This document shows, piece after piece, positions 1 to 6,008 of a stretch of DNA of 7,791 nucleotides. The DNA lies in the NCBI GenBank assembly GCA_023261405.1, contig JAHFOZ010000248.1, forward strand, positions 1 to 7,791. The letters run 5' to 3'. The translations under genes were made by a program, and so were the position numbers. The DNA is from Planctomycetota bacterium (GTDB lineage Bacteria > Planctomycetota > MHYJ01 > JACPRB01). Position 1 is the first letter of the stretch, and each line of letters begins with the position of its first letter. The notes under the pieces are model-generated. The model was not told the DNA's origin. It made no database searches and worked only from the letters and a program-made list of their open reading frames with translations.

Positions 1-1048
1 GGTCGGAGACCAGCGCCGCGCAGCCGCGGTCGGTCTGGCCGCACTGGTCGCGGAGGCCGCCGGCCACGTCACTGTGGTGGTCCCAGCCCTCGTGGAAGAG
101 CGTGACGCAGCGGACGCCGCGCTCGACGAGGCGGCGGGCGAGGAGGCAGTTGGCGCCGAAGGAGGGCTTGCCCGGGGTCACTCCGTAGAGGTCGAGCGTG
201 GCTTTGCCCTCGGAGGCGAGGTCGATGAGGCCGGGGGCGCTCATCTGCATCCGGTAGGCCATCTCATAGGCGGCGATGCGGCTGGAAATCTCGGGATCGC
301 CCACGGCCGCCTGGCGCTCGCGGTTCAGCTTCCCGACGAGGTCGAGCGTGTCGCGCTGGAGCGCGTCATCCACCCCGGGCGGGTTCGACAGGTAGAGCAC
401 GGGATCGCCCTTCGAGCGGAAGGCGACGCCCTGGTGGTGCGTGGGGAGGAAGCCGCACGACCAGTTGGCCGATCCGCCGCTCGCGCCCGAGCCGCTGAAG
501 AGCACCACGAACCCGGGGAGGTCTTTCGCCTCGCTGCCGAGCCCGTAGGAGAGCCACGAGCCCAGGCTGGGCCGGCCGGGGAGGGGCGACCCGGTCATCA
601 GGAAGATCTGGGCGGGCGCGTGGTTGAACTGGTCGGTGGTGACGGACTTCACGATCGCGAGGTCGTCCACGACCTTCGCGAGGTGGGGAAGCATGGAGGA
701 GAGCTCGGCGCCCGACTGTCCGTGCTTCGCGAAGGGGTAGCGCGGGGCCATGACCCGGGCGTCGCGCTGGATGAAGGCGTAGCGCTGGTCCTTCACGATC
801 TCGGGCGGGACGGGTCGGCCGTCGTGCTTCTTCAGCTCGGGCTTGAAGTCGAAGAGGTCGAGCTGGCTCGGGGCGCCGGCCATGAAGAGGTGGATGATCC
901 GCTTCGCCTTCGCGGCGGCGTGCGGGAGGAGGACGCGGTCCTGGGCGGCCAGGGCCTCGCCCGCGAGCATCGAGGCGAGGGCCACGCGGCCCGCGCTGAC
1001 GCCGCACTCGCAGAAGAAGTGCCGCCGGGTGATCTCCGCATGATCCAT
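1..1048 (-). CDS. DUF1501 family protein, Tat-exported (3' end beyond window)
   Basis: The C-terminus lies beyond the left edge: 349 residues are visible with no stop, and family members are usually around 450-480 residues. The N-terminus has a twin-arginine motif (TRRHFF, residues 7-12), a hydrophobic stretch and an AxA-like end (EALAAQ, about 31-36), so export in folded form by Tat is likely. Family hallmarks visible are HLFMAGAPSQLDLFDFKP (53-70), the FNHAP segment (141-145), GDPVLYLSNPPG (214-225) and FHEGWDHHSD (318-327), a histidine/aspartate-rich block fitting a metal site. DUF1501 belongs to the alkaline phosphatase/sulfatase superfamily; no substrate is established. The start at 1048 is chosen because it is one base after the upstream stop, has GAGGGA five bases upstream, and begins the Tat signal. 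An ATG at 1053 is in another frame and does not give this protein. Translational coupling with the cytochrome gene is likely. Family assignment is secure; biochemical role is unknown. Confidence 0.93.
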   Translation of the reverse strand, partial: MDHAEITRRHFFCECGVSAGRVALASMLAGEALAAQDRVLLPHAAAKAKRIIHLFMAGAPSQLDLFDFKPELKKHDGRPVPPEIVKDQRYAFIQRDARVMAPRYPFAKHGQSGAELSSMLPHLAKVVDDLAIVKSVTTDQFNHAPAQIFLMTGSPLPGRPSLGSWLSYGLGSEAKDLPGFVVLFSGSGASGGSANWSCGFLPTHHQGVAFRSKGDPVLYLSNPPGVDDALQRDTLDLVGKLNRERQAAVGDPEISSRIAAYEMAYRMQMSAPGLIDLASEGKATLDLYGVTPGKPSFGANCLLARRLVERGVRCVTLFHEGWDHHSDVAGGLRDQCGQTDRGCAALVSD

Positions 1049-1049
1049 T

Positions 1050-3980
1050 TCATTCCCTCGTGATCGTCTCGTCCAGGTTCAGGACCGCGCGGGCCACGGC
1101 GGTCCAGGCCGCGAGTTCCGCGCCTCCTCCGCCGGACAGCGCCGCGGGGTCGGGCTTTCCCTCCCGGAACCGGGCGAGTTGGCGGGAGTGGAAGTCCGTC
1201 AGGGCCTTGCGCTCGGACTCCGCAGGGGGGCGCACGAGGCATCTCCGATAGATGAGTCCGAGGGGATCGGGGTCGGCCTGCGCGGCCTTCGCGAGCGCGC
1301 GCGCCGCCTCGAGGAAGACCACGTCGTTCAGGAGGTTCAGGGCCTGGAGCGGGGTGTTCGAGCGGTCGCGCCGCGCGGCGCAGACTTCGCCGCTGGGGGC
1401 GTCGAACGTGGCGGAGGCGGCGTAGGGGGCGGTGCGCTTGGCGAAGGTGTAGAGGCCGCGGCGGTAGCGGTCGGGCCCCTGGCTCGCGGGCCACTTCGGC
1501 TGGCCGTAGGCGAGCTCCGTGACGCCGTCCGGCTGGGGAGGGTGGACGCCCGGGCCGCCGATCTTCGGGTTGAGCAGGCCGCTCGCGGTGAGCGCGCCGT
1601 CGCGCACGAGTTCGGCCTCCAGGCGGAACCGGGACTGCCGGGCGAGGAGGAGATTCTCCGGATCGCGGGCGCGAAGCGCGGGCGTCGCCGCCGAGGATTG
1701 CCGGTAGGTCCCGCTCGTGACGATGAGCCGGTGCATCGCCTTGACGGACCAATTCCGCGCGACGAATTCCGACGCCAGCCAGTCCAGCAACTCGGGATGG
1801 GTGGGCTTCGCGCCCTGGATCCCGAAGTTCTCGAGCGTGGAGACGAGGCCCCTCCCGAAGAAGGCCTGCCAGTGGCGGTTCATCACGACGCGGGGCGTGA
1901 GCGGATGGGCGGGGTCGACGAGCCAGCGGGCGAAGGCGAGGCGGTTCCGCGGCGCGCCCTCCGGGAGGGGCGGCAGGACCGCAGGGACGCCGGGCTCCAC
2001 CTCCTCCTTCGGGGAGAGGAACTGTCCGCGGTGATGGAGCCGCGTCTTCCGGGTGTGTTGAGGCAGCCGTTCCGCCATCACCATCGTCGTGGCGGCTCGG
2101 GGCACGGATTTCCGGAGTTCGGCGATCTTCTTCTGCTCGGCGGCCAGCTCGGGGGTCACGGATAGGAAGTGGCGCCTCAGCACGGGCTCGTCGTCCGCGA
2201 CGAGGGCGGCCTCGACGTCGGCCGGCAGGCCGCTCGACTCGACGGGCGCCGCGTCTGTGGTGACGGAGACGCGGAACCTCCCGATCGTCATCTGGTGGAT
2301 GTACTCCTGGACGAGCGTGAGGACGAGAGGGCCTTCGGCGGGCCGCTCGAGGGGGAAGACGGCGTGGTGGGCCTGGCCGATGCGGCCCTTGATCGACCAG
2401 CCCGTGTCGAGCTTGCCGTCGAGGGCGAGGGCGGCGGAGCGCTTGGCTTCCGTGTAGCTCTGGGTGGCGCCCTTGAGCCCGACGGGACCTCTCGCGTCGG
2501 CCAGCGTCACCTCGCTCAGGAGGAAGTCGCCCACGGAGAAGAGGGGGGCGCGGCCGGGGCCGCCGTCCGGAAGGCTCGCGTGGGGGAGGACCTCGAGCCT
2601 CAGGGCTGTCACAGAAGCCCCAGTCTCACTTGTGACAGTGTAGGCGTTGTTGTTCGGGTTGTCGCCGCTCACGAGGACCGAGGCGTCCGGGAGGGTGGTG
2701 AACGTGCCGCCCTTGGTGGCCGTGACGGCGTTCGGGGCCAGGGGCGTCCAGCGGTGCGCCTTCGCCTTGTGGGCGTCCTTCCACGCGTCGAACGGGGCGC
2801 GAAGGGATTCGAAGCGGGCGTCCATCTCGCGCTCGACCGCGGCGATCTTCTCCGCCGCCTCGGCGCTTTTCTTCGCGAGGACGGCGTCGGGCACGGGCAT
2901 CTCGGGCTCGTCGGCGTTGTCGAGGAAGGCGAAGAGCTGGTAGTACTCGCGGTGCGAGATCGGGTCGAACTTGTGGCTGTGGCACTGGGCGCAGGCGACG
3001 GTGAGGCCCATCCAGGCGGTGGCCGTGGTGGCCGTGCGATCGACGACGGACTCGAATCGGAACTCCTCGACGTCGATCCCGCCCTCCTCGTTGATCATGG
3101 TGTTCCGGTGGAAGCCGGTGGCGATGCGCGACGCGGGGGTCGCGTTCGGGAGGAGGTCGCCCGCAAGCTGCTCGACGGTGAATCGGTCGAAGGGCATGTC
3201 GTCGTTGAGGGCCTGGATGACCCAGTCGCGCCAGGGCCAGATGGAGCGGTTGCGGTCCTTCTCGTAGCCGTTGGTGTCGGCGTAGCGGGCCAGGTCGAGC
3301 CAGTGGCGGGCCCAGCGCTCGCCGTAGTGGGGCGAGGCGAGGAGGCGGTCCACGACGCGCTCGTAGGCGTCGGGCCTCTCGTCGCGGAGGAAGGCGTCGG
3401 CCTCTTCCGGCGTCGGGGGCAGGCCGCTGAGGTCGAGCGAGACGCGGCGGAGGAGCGTGGAGCGGTCGGCAGGGGGCGAGAAGGCCAGGCCCTCTTTCTC
3501 CAGGCGCGCCAGGACGAAGGCGTCGATGGGGGGGAGGCCGCGGGCTCCGGGCGGGTCGAGGTGGCGGACGGGCTGGAAGGCCCAGTGGGAAGAGGAGATC
3601 CTGCGGGCGTCGCCGGCCGAGGCGTCGGGCCAGACGGCGCCGGCGTCGATCCAGCGGCGGAGGAGGCCGGTCTCGCGCGGGCTGAGCGGGTCGCCCTTGG
3701 GGGGCATGCGCTCCTCGGGGTCCTTGCTCGTGACGCGCACGATGATGGGGCTCTTCGCGGCGTCGCGGGGGCGGATCGCGGGGCCGTTGTCGCCGCCCTT
3801 CAAGGCGGAGGCGCGGGTGTCGAGGCGGAGGCCGGATTTCTGTTTCTCCGGGCCGTGGCAGGAATGGCAGCGCGCGGAAAAGATGGGAAGGACGTCGCGA
3901 ACGAAGTCCGGGGCTGCGGCAGGGTCCTGCGCCCCACCGCCCGCCGCCAAGACGAGCGGCGCGATCCAGAGGGCTTTCAT
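1050..3980 (-). CDS. Secreted c-type cytochrome protein, PSCyt1-DUF1549-DUF1553
   Basis: A 976-residue protein of the planctomycete cytochrome family. Residues 1-18 look like a Sec signal peptide. PSCyt1 follows (about 25-120), with heme motif CHSCH (38-42) and a possible distal ligand in RMPPKGDP (91-98). DUF1549/PSCyt2 (about 132-360) contains HYGERWARHWLDLARYAD (218-235) and a second CxxCH, CAQCH (330-334), followed by the typical HKFDP. A charged stretch (about 365-410, possibly coiled coil) leads into a beta-rich middle region (about 410-580) with the YTVT-ET/RLE-LP/GGPGRA pattern that often separates the two DUFs. DUF1553/PSD1 runs from about 677 to 970, with NRHWQAFFGRGLV (701-713) and RSNTPLQALNLLND (873-886). 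A Gly-rich linker lies near 950-953. Role: probably periplasmic or surface electron transfer linked to carbohydrate breakdown; this is inferred from family context and not proven. The ATG at 3980 is preferred over the adjacent in-frame TTG at 3983. It is the first gene of an operon with DUF1501. Confidence 0.95.
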   Translation of the reverse strand: MKALWIAPLVLAAGGGAQDPAAAPDFVRDVLPIFSARCHSCHGPEKQKSGLRLDTRASALKGGDNGPAIRPRDAAKSPIIVRVTSKDPEERMPPKGDPLSPRETGLLRRWIDAGAVWPDASAGDARRISSSHWAFQPVRHLDPPGARGLPPIDAFVLARLEKEGLAFSPPADRSTLLRRVSLDLSGLPPTPEEADAFLRDERPDAYERVVDRLLASPHYGERWARHWLDLARYADTNGYEKDRNRSIWPWRDWVIQALNDDMPFDRFTVEQLAGDLLPNATPASRIATGFHRNTMINEEGGIDVEEFRFESVVDRTATTATAWMGLTVACAQCHSHKFDPISHREYYQLFAFLDNADEPEMPVPDAVLAKKSAEAAEKIAAVEREMDARFESLRAPFDAWKDAHKAKAHRWTPLAPNAVTATKGGTFTTLPDASVLVSGDNPNNNAYTVTSETGASVTALRLEVLPHASLPDGGPGRAPLFSVGDFLLSEVTLADARGPVGLKGATQSYTEAKRSAALALDGKLDTGWSIKGRIGQAHHAVFPLERPAEGPLVLTLVQEYIHQMTIGRFRVSVTTDAAPVESSGLPADVEAALVADDEPVLRRHFLSVTPELAAEQKKIAELRKSVPRAATTMVMAERLPQHTRKTRLHHRGQFLSPKEEVEPGVPAVLPPLPEGAPRNRLAFARWLVDPAHPLTPRVVMNRHWQAFFGRGLVSTLENFGIQGAKPTHPELLDWLASEFVARNWSVKAMHRLIVTSGTYRQSSAATPALRARDPENLLLARQSRFRLEAELVRDGALTASGLLNPKIGGPGVHPPQPDGVTELAYGQPKWPASQGPDRYRRGLYTFAKRTAPYAASATFDAPSGEVCAARRDRSNTPLQALNLLNDVVFLEAARALAKAAQADPDPLGLIYRRCLVRPPAESERKALTDFHSRQLARFREGKPDPAALSGGGGAELAAWTAVARAVLNLDETITRE
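1054..1059 (-). promoter_or_regulatory. Shine-Dalgarno of the DUF1501 gene
   Basis: GAGGGA on the minus strand lies inside the last codons of the upstream cytochrome gene, five bases before the ATG at 1048. It fixes the start and, with the one-base gap between stop and start, suggests coupled translation. Confidence 0.7.
2606..2638. repeat. Intragenic perfect inverted repeat, 8-bp arms
   Basis: CTGTCACA (2606-2613) and TGTGACAG (2631-2638) are exact reverse complements, 17 bases apart, inside the middle region of the cytochrome gene (residues about 448-458). The element spans 33 bp. On the coding strand it uses ACA, AGT, ACT, GCT and TCT codons, while the rest of the gene strongly prefers G/C-ending ones. 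The encoded residues still fit the family pattern. It could be a REP-like element, a hairpin in the mRNA, or chance. Confidence 0.55.
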
Positions 3981-3988
3981 CAAGGGGT

Positions 3989-4018
3989 CATTCTACCGGC
4001 CGGCGCCCGGTCTCTCCA
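3989..4018. repeat. Left copy of 30-bp imperfect direct repeat flanking the TA cassette
   Basis: This copy matches 4828-4857 at 25 of 30 positions in the same orientation without gaps. The first 11 and last 8 positions are identical; all five differences fall in the 11 positions between them. Read on the minus strand the pattern is TGGAGAGA-N11-CCGGTAGAATG. The copies lie 839 bp apart and bracket the toxin-antitoxin genes. Confidence 0.7.
3990..4018 (-). promoter_or_regulatory. Putative promoter of the cytochrome/DUF1501 operon
   Basis: On the minus strand TGGAGA (4018-4013, four of six matches to TTGACA) is followed after 17 bp by TAGAAT (3995-3990, five of six matches to TATAAT). Nine bases then separate the -10 box from the ATG at 3980. 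Transcription would start within a few bases of the ATG, so the message would be leaderless or nearly so. No Shine-Dalgarno sequence is visible. The element coincides with the left 30-bp repeat. Confidence 0.5.
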
Positions 4019-4037
4019 GTCATGGGTGCGCCGGATG

Positions 4038-4056
4038 ACGGCTCTCGGAAAGCCGT
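4038..4056. promoter_or_regulatory. Inverted repeat abutting the antitoxin -35 box, candidate operator
   Basis: ACGGCT (4038-4043) and AGCCGT (4051-4056) form a perfect 6-bp inverted repeat with a 7-base centre. Its right arm overlaps the first base of the putative -35 box. AbrB-fold antitoxins commonly bind palindromes in their own promoter, so an autoregulatory operator is plausible. It lacks a T-tract, and a role as terminator is unlikely because no transcript is expected to end here. Confidence 0.45.
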
Positions 4057-4084
4057 TGACGATGCTCGTAAGACGTGATACCCT
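4056..4084 (+). promoter_or_regulatory. Putative promoter of the toxin-antitoxin operon
   Basis: The -35 box TTGACG (4056-4061) matches five of six consensus positions. After 17 bp comes a weak -10 box TACCCT (4079-4084), supported by an extended -10 TG at 4076-4077. The ATG follows only seven bases after the -10 box, so the transcript probably starts at or next to the ATG at 4092. No Shine-Dalgarno is present. Confidence 0.5.
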
Positions 4085-4087
4085 TAC
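4068..4087. promoter_or_regulatory. Inverted repeat spanning the antitoxin -10 box, candidate operator
   Basis: GTAAG (4068-4072) and CTTAC (4083-4087) are exact 5-bp inverted repeats spaced one helical turn apart (10 bases between the arms). Together they cover the -10 element. A shorter ACGA-TGC-TCGT dyad sits just upstream at 4059-4069. Binding by the antitoxin or toxin-antitoxin complex here would block RNA polymerase. Arms this short can arise by chance. Confidence 0.35.
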
Positions 4088-4091
4088 ACAC

Positions 4092-4400
4092 ATGGGACGG
4101 CAGGCCACGATCGTTCGACTCAGCTCGAAGGGCCAGGTCATCATCCCCGCGGAGTACCGACGGAAGCTGGGGCTCCGGACGGGTCAATCGCTGTCGGTCC
4201 GGAGCGGGGCCGGCCGAGAGCTCGTCTTCAGTCCCGCGGAAGACGCCGGCGAGGACCTTGACGCCATGCTCAAGCAGGCGCGGGCGTGGTTCTCCTCCTG
4301 GCGCCGCAAGACCGGGCGCGATCCGCTCCAGGAGTTCCACGAGCGCCGGAGGAAGGAACGTGCGAGAGAGGCGTCGAAACGTGAGCATGGGCGTCATTGA
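4092..4400 (+). CDS. vapB: AbrB/SpoVT-fold antitoxin (VapB type)
   Basis: This is a 102-residue protein. Residues about 5-45 form the SpoVT/AbrB swapped-hairpin DNA-binding domain, with the typical VRLSSKGQVIIPAEYRRKLGL (8-28) and GQSLSV. The C-terminal half (about 50-102) is charged and helical with an aromatic WFSSW patch (66-70); this is where such antitoxins usually wrap the toxin. The start at 4092 is the ATG directly before the DNA-binding domain. The same frame is open far upstream, but that part is antisense to the cytochrome gene and not protein-like. The stop overlaps the start of the toxin gene, the standard order for vapBC-like pairs. It probably represses its own promoter, which has nested inverted repeats. 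At 102 residues it is somewhat longer than many VapB antitoxins, which are often 70-90. Family is secure; pairing rests on adjacency. Confidence 0.88.
   Translation: MGRQATIVRLSSKGQVIIPAEYRRKLGLRTGQSLSVRSGAGRELVFSPAEDAGEDLDAMLKQARAWFSSWRRKTGRDPLQEFHERRRKERAREASKREHGRH
4368..4371 (+). promoter_or_regulatory. Shine-Dalgarno of the toxin gene
   Basis: GAGG, within the purine run GAGAGAGG at 4364-4371, lies inside the antitoxin gene. The spacer is 9 bases to a GTG at 4381 and 15 bases to the ATG at 4387. Spacing therefore favours the GTG; codon preference and usual VapC N-termini favour the ATG. Confidence 0.45.
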
Positions 4401-4773
4401 CGCAGGCATCGCGATCGGCTGGATCCGCGGCGGCCATCGCTCGGCGGCGAAGCTCGACTCCCTGTTCCGCTCCGTGCGCGCGAACCACATCGCACTCTAT
4501 GTGTCGGCCGTGAACCTCGCGGAGGTCCTCATTCACACCGCGGAGTGGTCGCGAGCAACGGGGGCGGATGCCGTCGCGCTTCTCAGGGCTTCGGGCGTCC
4601 GGATCCATCTCCCGGACGAGGCGATCGCGCGGCGCGTGGCGAGACTGGACACGTCTTTGGCCGACGGGTTTGCAGCCGCCACCGCGCAGGAACTCGGATC
4701 TCGCCTCCACACGACCGATGGTGAACTCGTTCGTCAGCTGCGCGGCACACGCCTCGCCGTCACCCAGTACTAG
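4387..4773 (+). CDS. vapC: PIN-domain toxin, VapC-type ribonuclease
   Basis: A 128-residue single-domain PIN protein, the usual VapC size. Four acidic residues expected to bind the catalytic metal are visible: D5 (GVIDAG), E46 (NLAEVLIH), D93 (SLADGFAAATA) and D111 (HTTDGELV). The LADGFAAATAQELGSRLHTTD stretch is split here at 91-110 plus D111 and matches the C-terminal PIN signature. VapC proteins cleave RNA, often tRNA or rRNA, when their antitoxin is lost; the target here cannot be read from sequence. The gene overlaps the antitoxin by 14 bp with the ATG start, or by 20 bp if translation begins at the better-spaced in-frame GTG at 4381 (adding two residues). All catalytic residues are intact, so the toxin looks functional. 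Confidence 0.88.
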   Translation: MGVIDAGIAIGWIRGGHRSAAKLDSLFRSVRANHIALYVSAVNLAEVLIHTAEWSRATGADAVALLRASGVRIHLPDEAIARRVARLDTSLADGFAAATAQELGSRLHTTDGELVRQLRGTRLAVTQY

Positions 4774-4775
4774 AA

Positions 4776-4798
4776 CCGTTCGAGAGGGCGGGGAACGG
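4776..4798 (+). terminator. Weak hairpin just after the toxin gene
   Basis: CCGTTC (4776-4781) and GAACGG (4793-4798) can form a 6-bp stem with an 11-base loop, three bases after the toxin stop codon. No T-run follows, so it is not a canonical intrinsic terminator. It may end or stabilise the toxin-antitoxin transcript. Confidence 0.3.
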
Positions 4799-4819
4799 AC
4801 TGAGCTCCTTCGATGATCG

Positions 4820-4833
4820 AGAATGCCCATTCT
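4820..4833. promoter_or_regulatory. Perfect 6-2-6 dyad upstream of phosphofructokinase
   Basis: AGAATG (4820-4825) and CATTCT (4828-4833) are exact reverse complements two bases apart. The right arm is the beginning of the right 30-bp repeat. It lies 29 bp upstream of the putative -35 box of the next gene. The sequence TGCCCAT in its centre recurs at 4863-4869 over that -35 box, so a regulator site is possible. Confidence 0.35.
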
Positions 4834-4857
4834 ACCGGGCAGCAGCCGATCTCTCCA
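4828..4857. repeat. Right copy of 30-bp imperfect direct repeat flanking the TA cassette
   Basis: This is the partner of the copy at 3989-4018 (25 of 30 identical, same orientation). It keeps the minus-strand TGGAGA-N17-TAGAAT arrangement, but no minus-strand gene begins downstream of it. Here it may be a relic, a duplicated end, or a promoter for an unrecognised antisense transcript across the toxin-antitoxin genes. Confidence 0.7.
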
Positions 4858-4861
4858 TGAC

Positions 4862-4891
4862 TTGCCCATCGGGGGAGGGCGCAGGTACAAT
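4862..4891 (+). promoter_or_regulatory. Putative promoter of phosphofructokinase
   Basis: TTGCCC (4862-4867, four of six matches) and TACAAT (4886-4891, five of six) are 18 bp apart. The ATG at 4901 begins nine bases after the -10 box, implying a leader of only a few bases. The space between has no room for a functional Shine-Dalgarno on the transcript. Confidence 0.55.
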
Positions 4892-4900
4892 AATCCCCGT

Positions 4901-6001
4901 ATGACGAGACGCATCGCGATCCTCACGGGCGGCGGGGATTGCCCGGGCCTGAACGCGGCGATCCGGGGCGTGGTAAAGGCCTCCCATGGCCTGGGCTGGG
5001 ACGTGGTGGGGATCCGCTGCGGGTTCGAGGGCCTCCTTTCCCCTTGCGACCTCCTGCCGCTCAACCTCGAGAACACGTCCGGCATCCTCACGCAGGGCGG
5101 GACGATCCTCGGCGCCGCCTCGAGCGGACGCTTCTCGGCGAAGACGGGGCACGGGCAGGCGGGGCAGATCCCGCCGGAGCTCATCGCGGAGGCGCAGTCC
5201 TCGATGGAGCACCTGGGGATCTCGGCGCTCATCGCCGCCGGGGGAGACGGGACGCTGACGATCGCGCAGCAGTTCTTCGAGCAGGGGACGTCCGTGGTGG
5301 CCATCCCCAAGACGATCGATAACGACTTGCAGGCGACGGTGATCACGTTCGGGTTCGACTCGGCGGTGGCGTGCGCGACGGACGCGCTGGACCGGCTGCA
5401 CTCCACGGCGGCCAGCCACGGGCGCGTCTTCGTGCTGGAGCTGATGGGGCGGTATGCGGGCTGGATCGCGGTCCATGCGGGGATCGCGGGCGGCGCCGAC
5501 GTGATCCTGATCCCCGAGATCCCCTTCCGCTACGAGGCGGTGGCCCGGGCGATCGAGCGCCGCGAGGCGGCGGGCCGGAAGTTCACGCTCGTGGTGGTGG
5601 CGGAGGGGGCGAGGGAGGAGGGGGGCGATTTCGCCGTGAAAGGCCCGATGCGCGCGGACAAGGAGGCGCAGCTGGGCGGCATCGGCGACCAGGTGGCGGC
5701 CGAGATCAAGAAGCGGACGGGCAAGGAGACGCGCTGCGTGGTGCTGGGACATCTCCAGCGCGGCGGCGGGCCCACGACCTTCGACCGCCTGCTCGCGACG
5801 CGCTACGGGGTCGCCGCGGTGCAGATGATCGCCGGGGGGCAATTCGGGATGATGGCGGCGCTGCGGCCGCCCGACATCGTGCCGGTCCCGATCAAGGAGG
5901 CCATCGGGAAGATCCGCACGGTCCCTCCCGAGGGCAACGTGGTCTCCACCGCACGGGCGCTCGGCATCTCGCTCGGCGCGGCGTCCGAGCTGGCGAGCTG
6001 A
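4901..6001 (+). CDS. pfkA: 6-phosphofructokinase, mixed-substrate type
   Basis: A 366-residue cytoplasmic enzyme that phosphorylates fructose 6-phosphate to fructose 1,6-bisphosphate in glycolysis. The N-terminal nucleotide loop is LTGGGDCPGLNAAIRG (8-23). GGDGT (114-118) aligns with E. coli GGDGS; G117 corresponds to Gly104, which favours ATP. PKTIDND (136-142) carries K137 at the position of E. coli Gly124; lysine there is typical of PPi enzymes and of the mixed (group III) family. D140 is the catalytic base. Substrate residues appear in MGRYAG (182-187) and LGHLQRGG (282-289). At 366 residues it is longer than bacterial PfkA (about 320), as usual for the mixed family. The ATG at 4901 matches the family N-terminus. 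An in-frame ATG at 4823 would add 26 unrelated residues and span the promoter, so it was rejected. Phosphoryl donor is probably ATP, not certain. Confidence 0.95.
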   Translation: MTRRIAILTGGGDCPGLNAAIRGVVKASHGLGWDVVGIRCGFEGLLSPCDLLPLNLENTSGILTQGGTILGAASSGRFSAKTGHGQAGQIPPELIAEAQSSMEHLGISALIAAGGDGTLTIAQQFFEQGTSVVAIPKTIDNDLQATVITFGFDSAVACATDALDRLHSTAASHGRVFVLELMGRYAGWIAVHAGIAGGADVILIPEIPFRYEAVARAIERREAAGRKFTLVVVAEGAREEGGDFAVKGPMRADKEAQLGGIGDQVAAEIKKRTGKETRCVVLGHLQRGGGPTTFDRLLATRYGVAAVQMIAGGQFGMMAALRPPDIVPVPIKEAIGKIRTVPPEGNVVSTARALGISLGAASELAS

Positions 6002-6008
6002 TCGCGCG

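Noticed and set aside
74..1063. Long plus-strand open frame opposite DUF1501
   Set aside because: It is antisense to a protein with clear family motifs, and its translation is low-complexity Val/Glu/Gly/Arg sequence typical of GC-rich shadow frames.
2169..4400. 743-codon plus-strand open frame ending in the antitoxin
   Set aside because: Only the last 102 codons are protein-like. The rest is the antisense of the cytochrome gene and crosses its promoter; the antitoxin has its own promoter and ATG at 4092, so this is not a fusion.
4823..4900. 26-residue N-terminal extension of phosphofructokinase
   Set aside because: The family begins at the ATG at 4901. The extension would cover the right repeat and the putative promoter and has no recognisable signal.
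4270..5842. Minus-strand open frames opposite toxin and phosphofructokinase (4270-5406 and 4832-5842)
   Set aside because: Arg/Pro-rich translations without recognisable motifs, lying wholly opposite well-supported genes.
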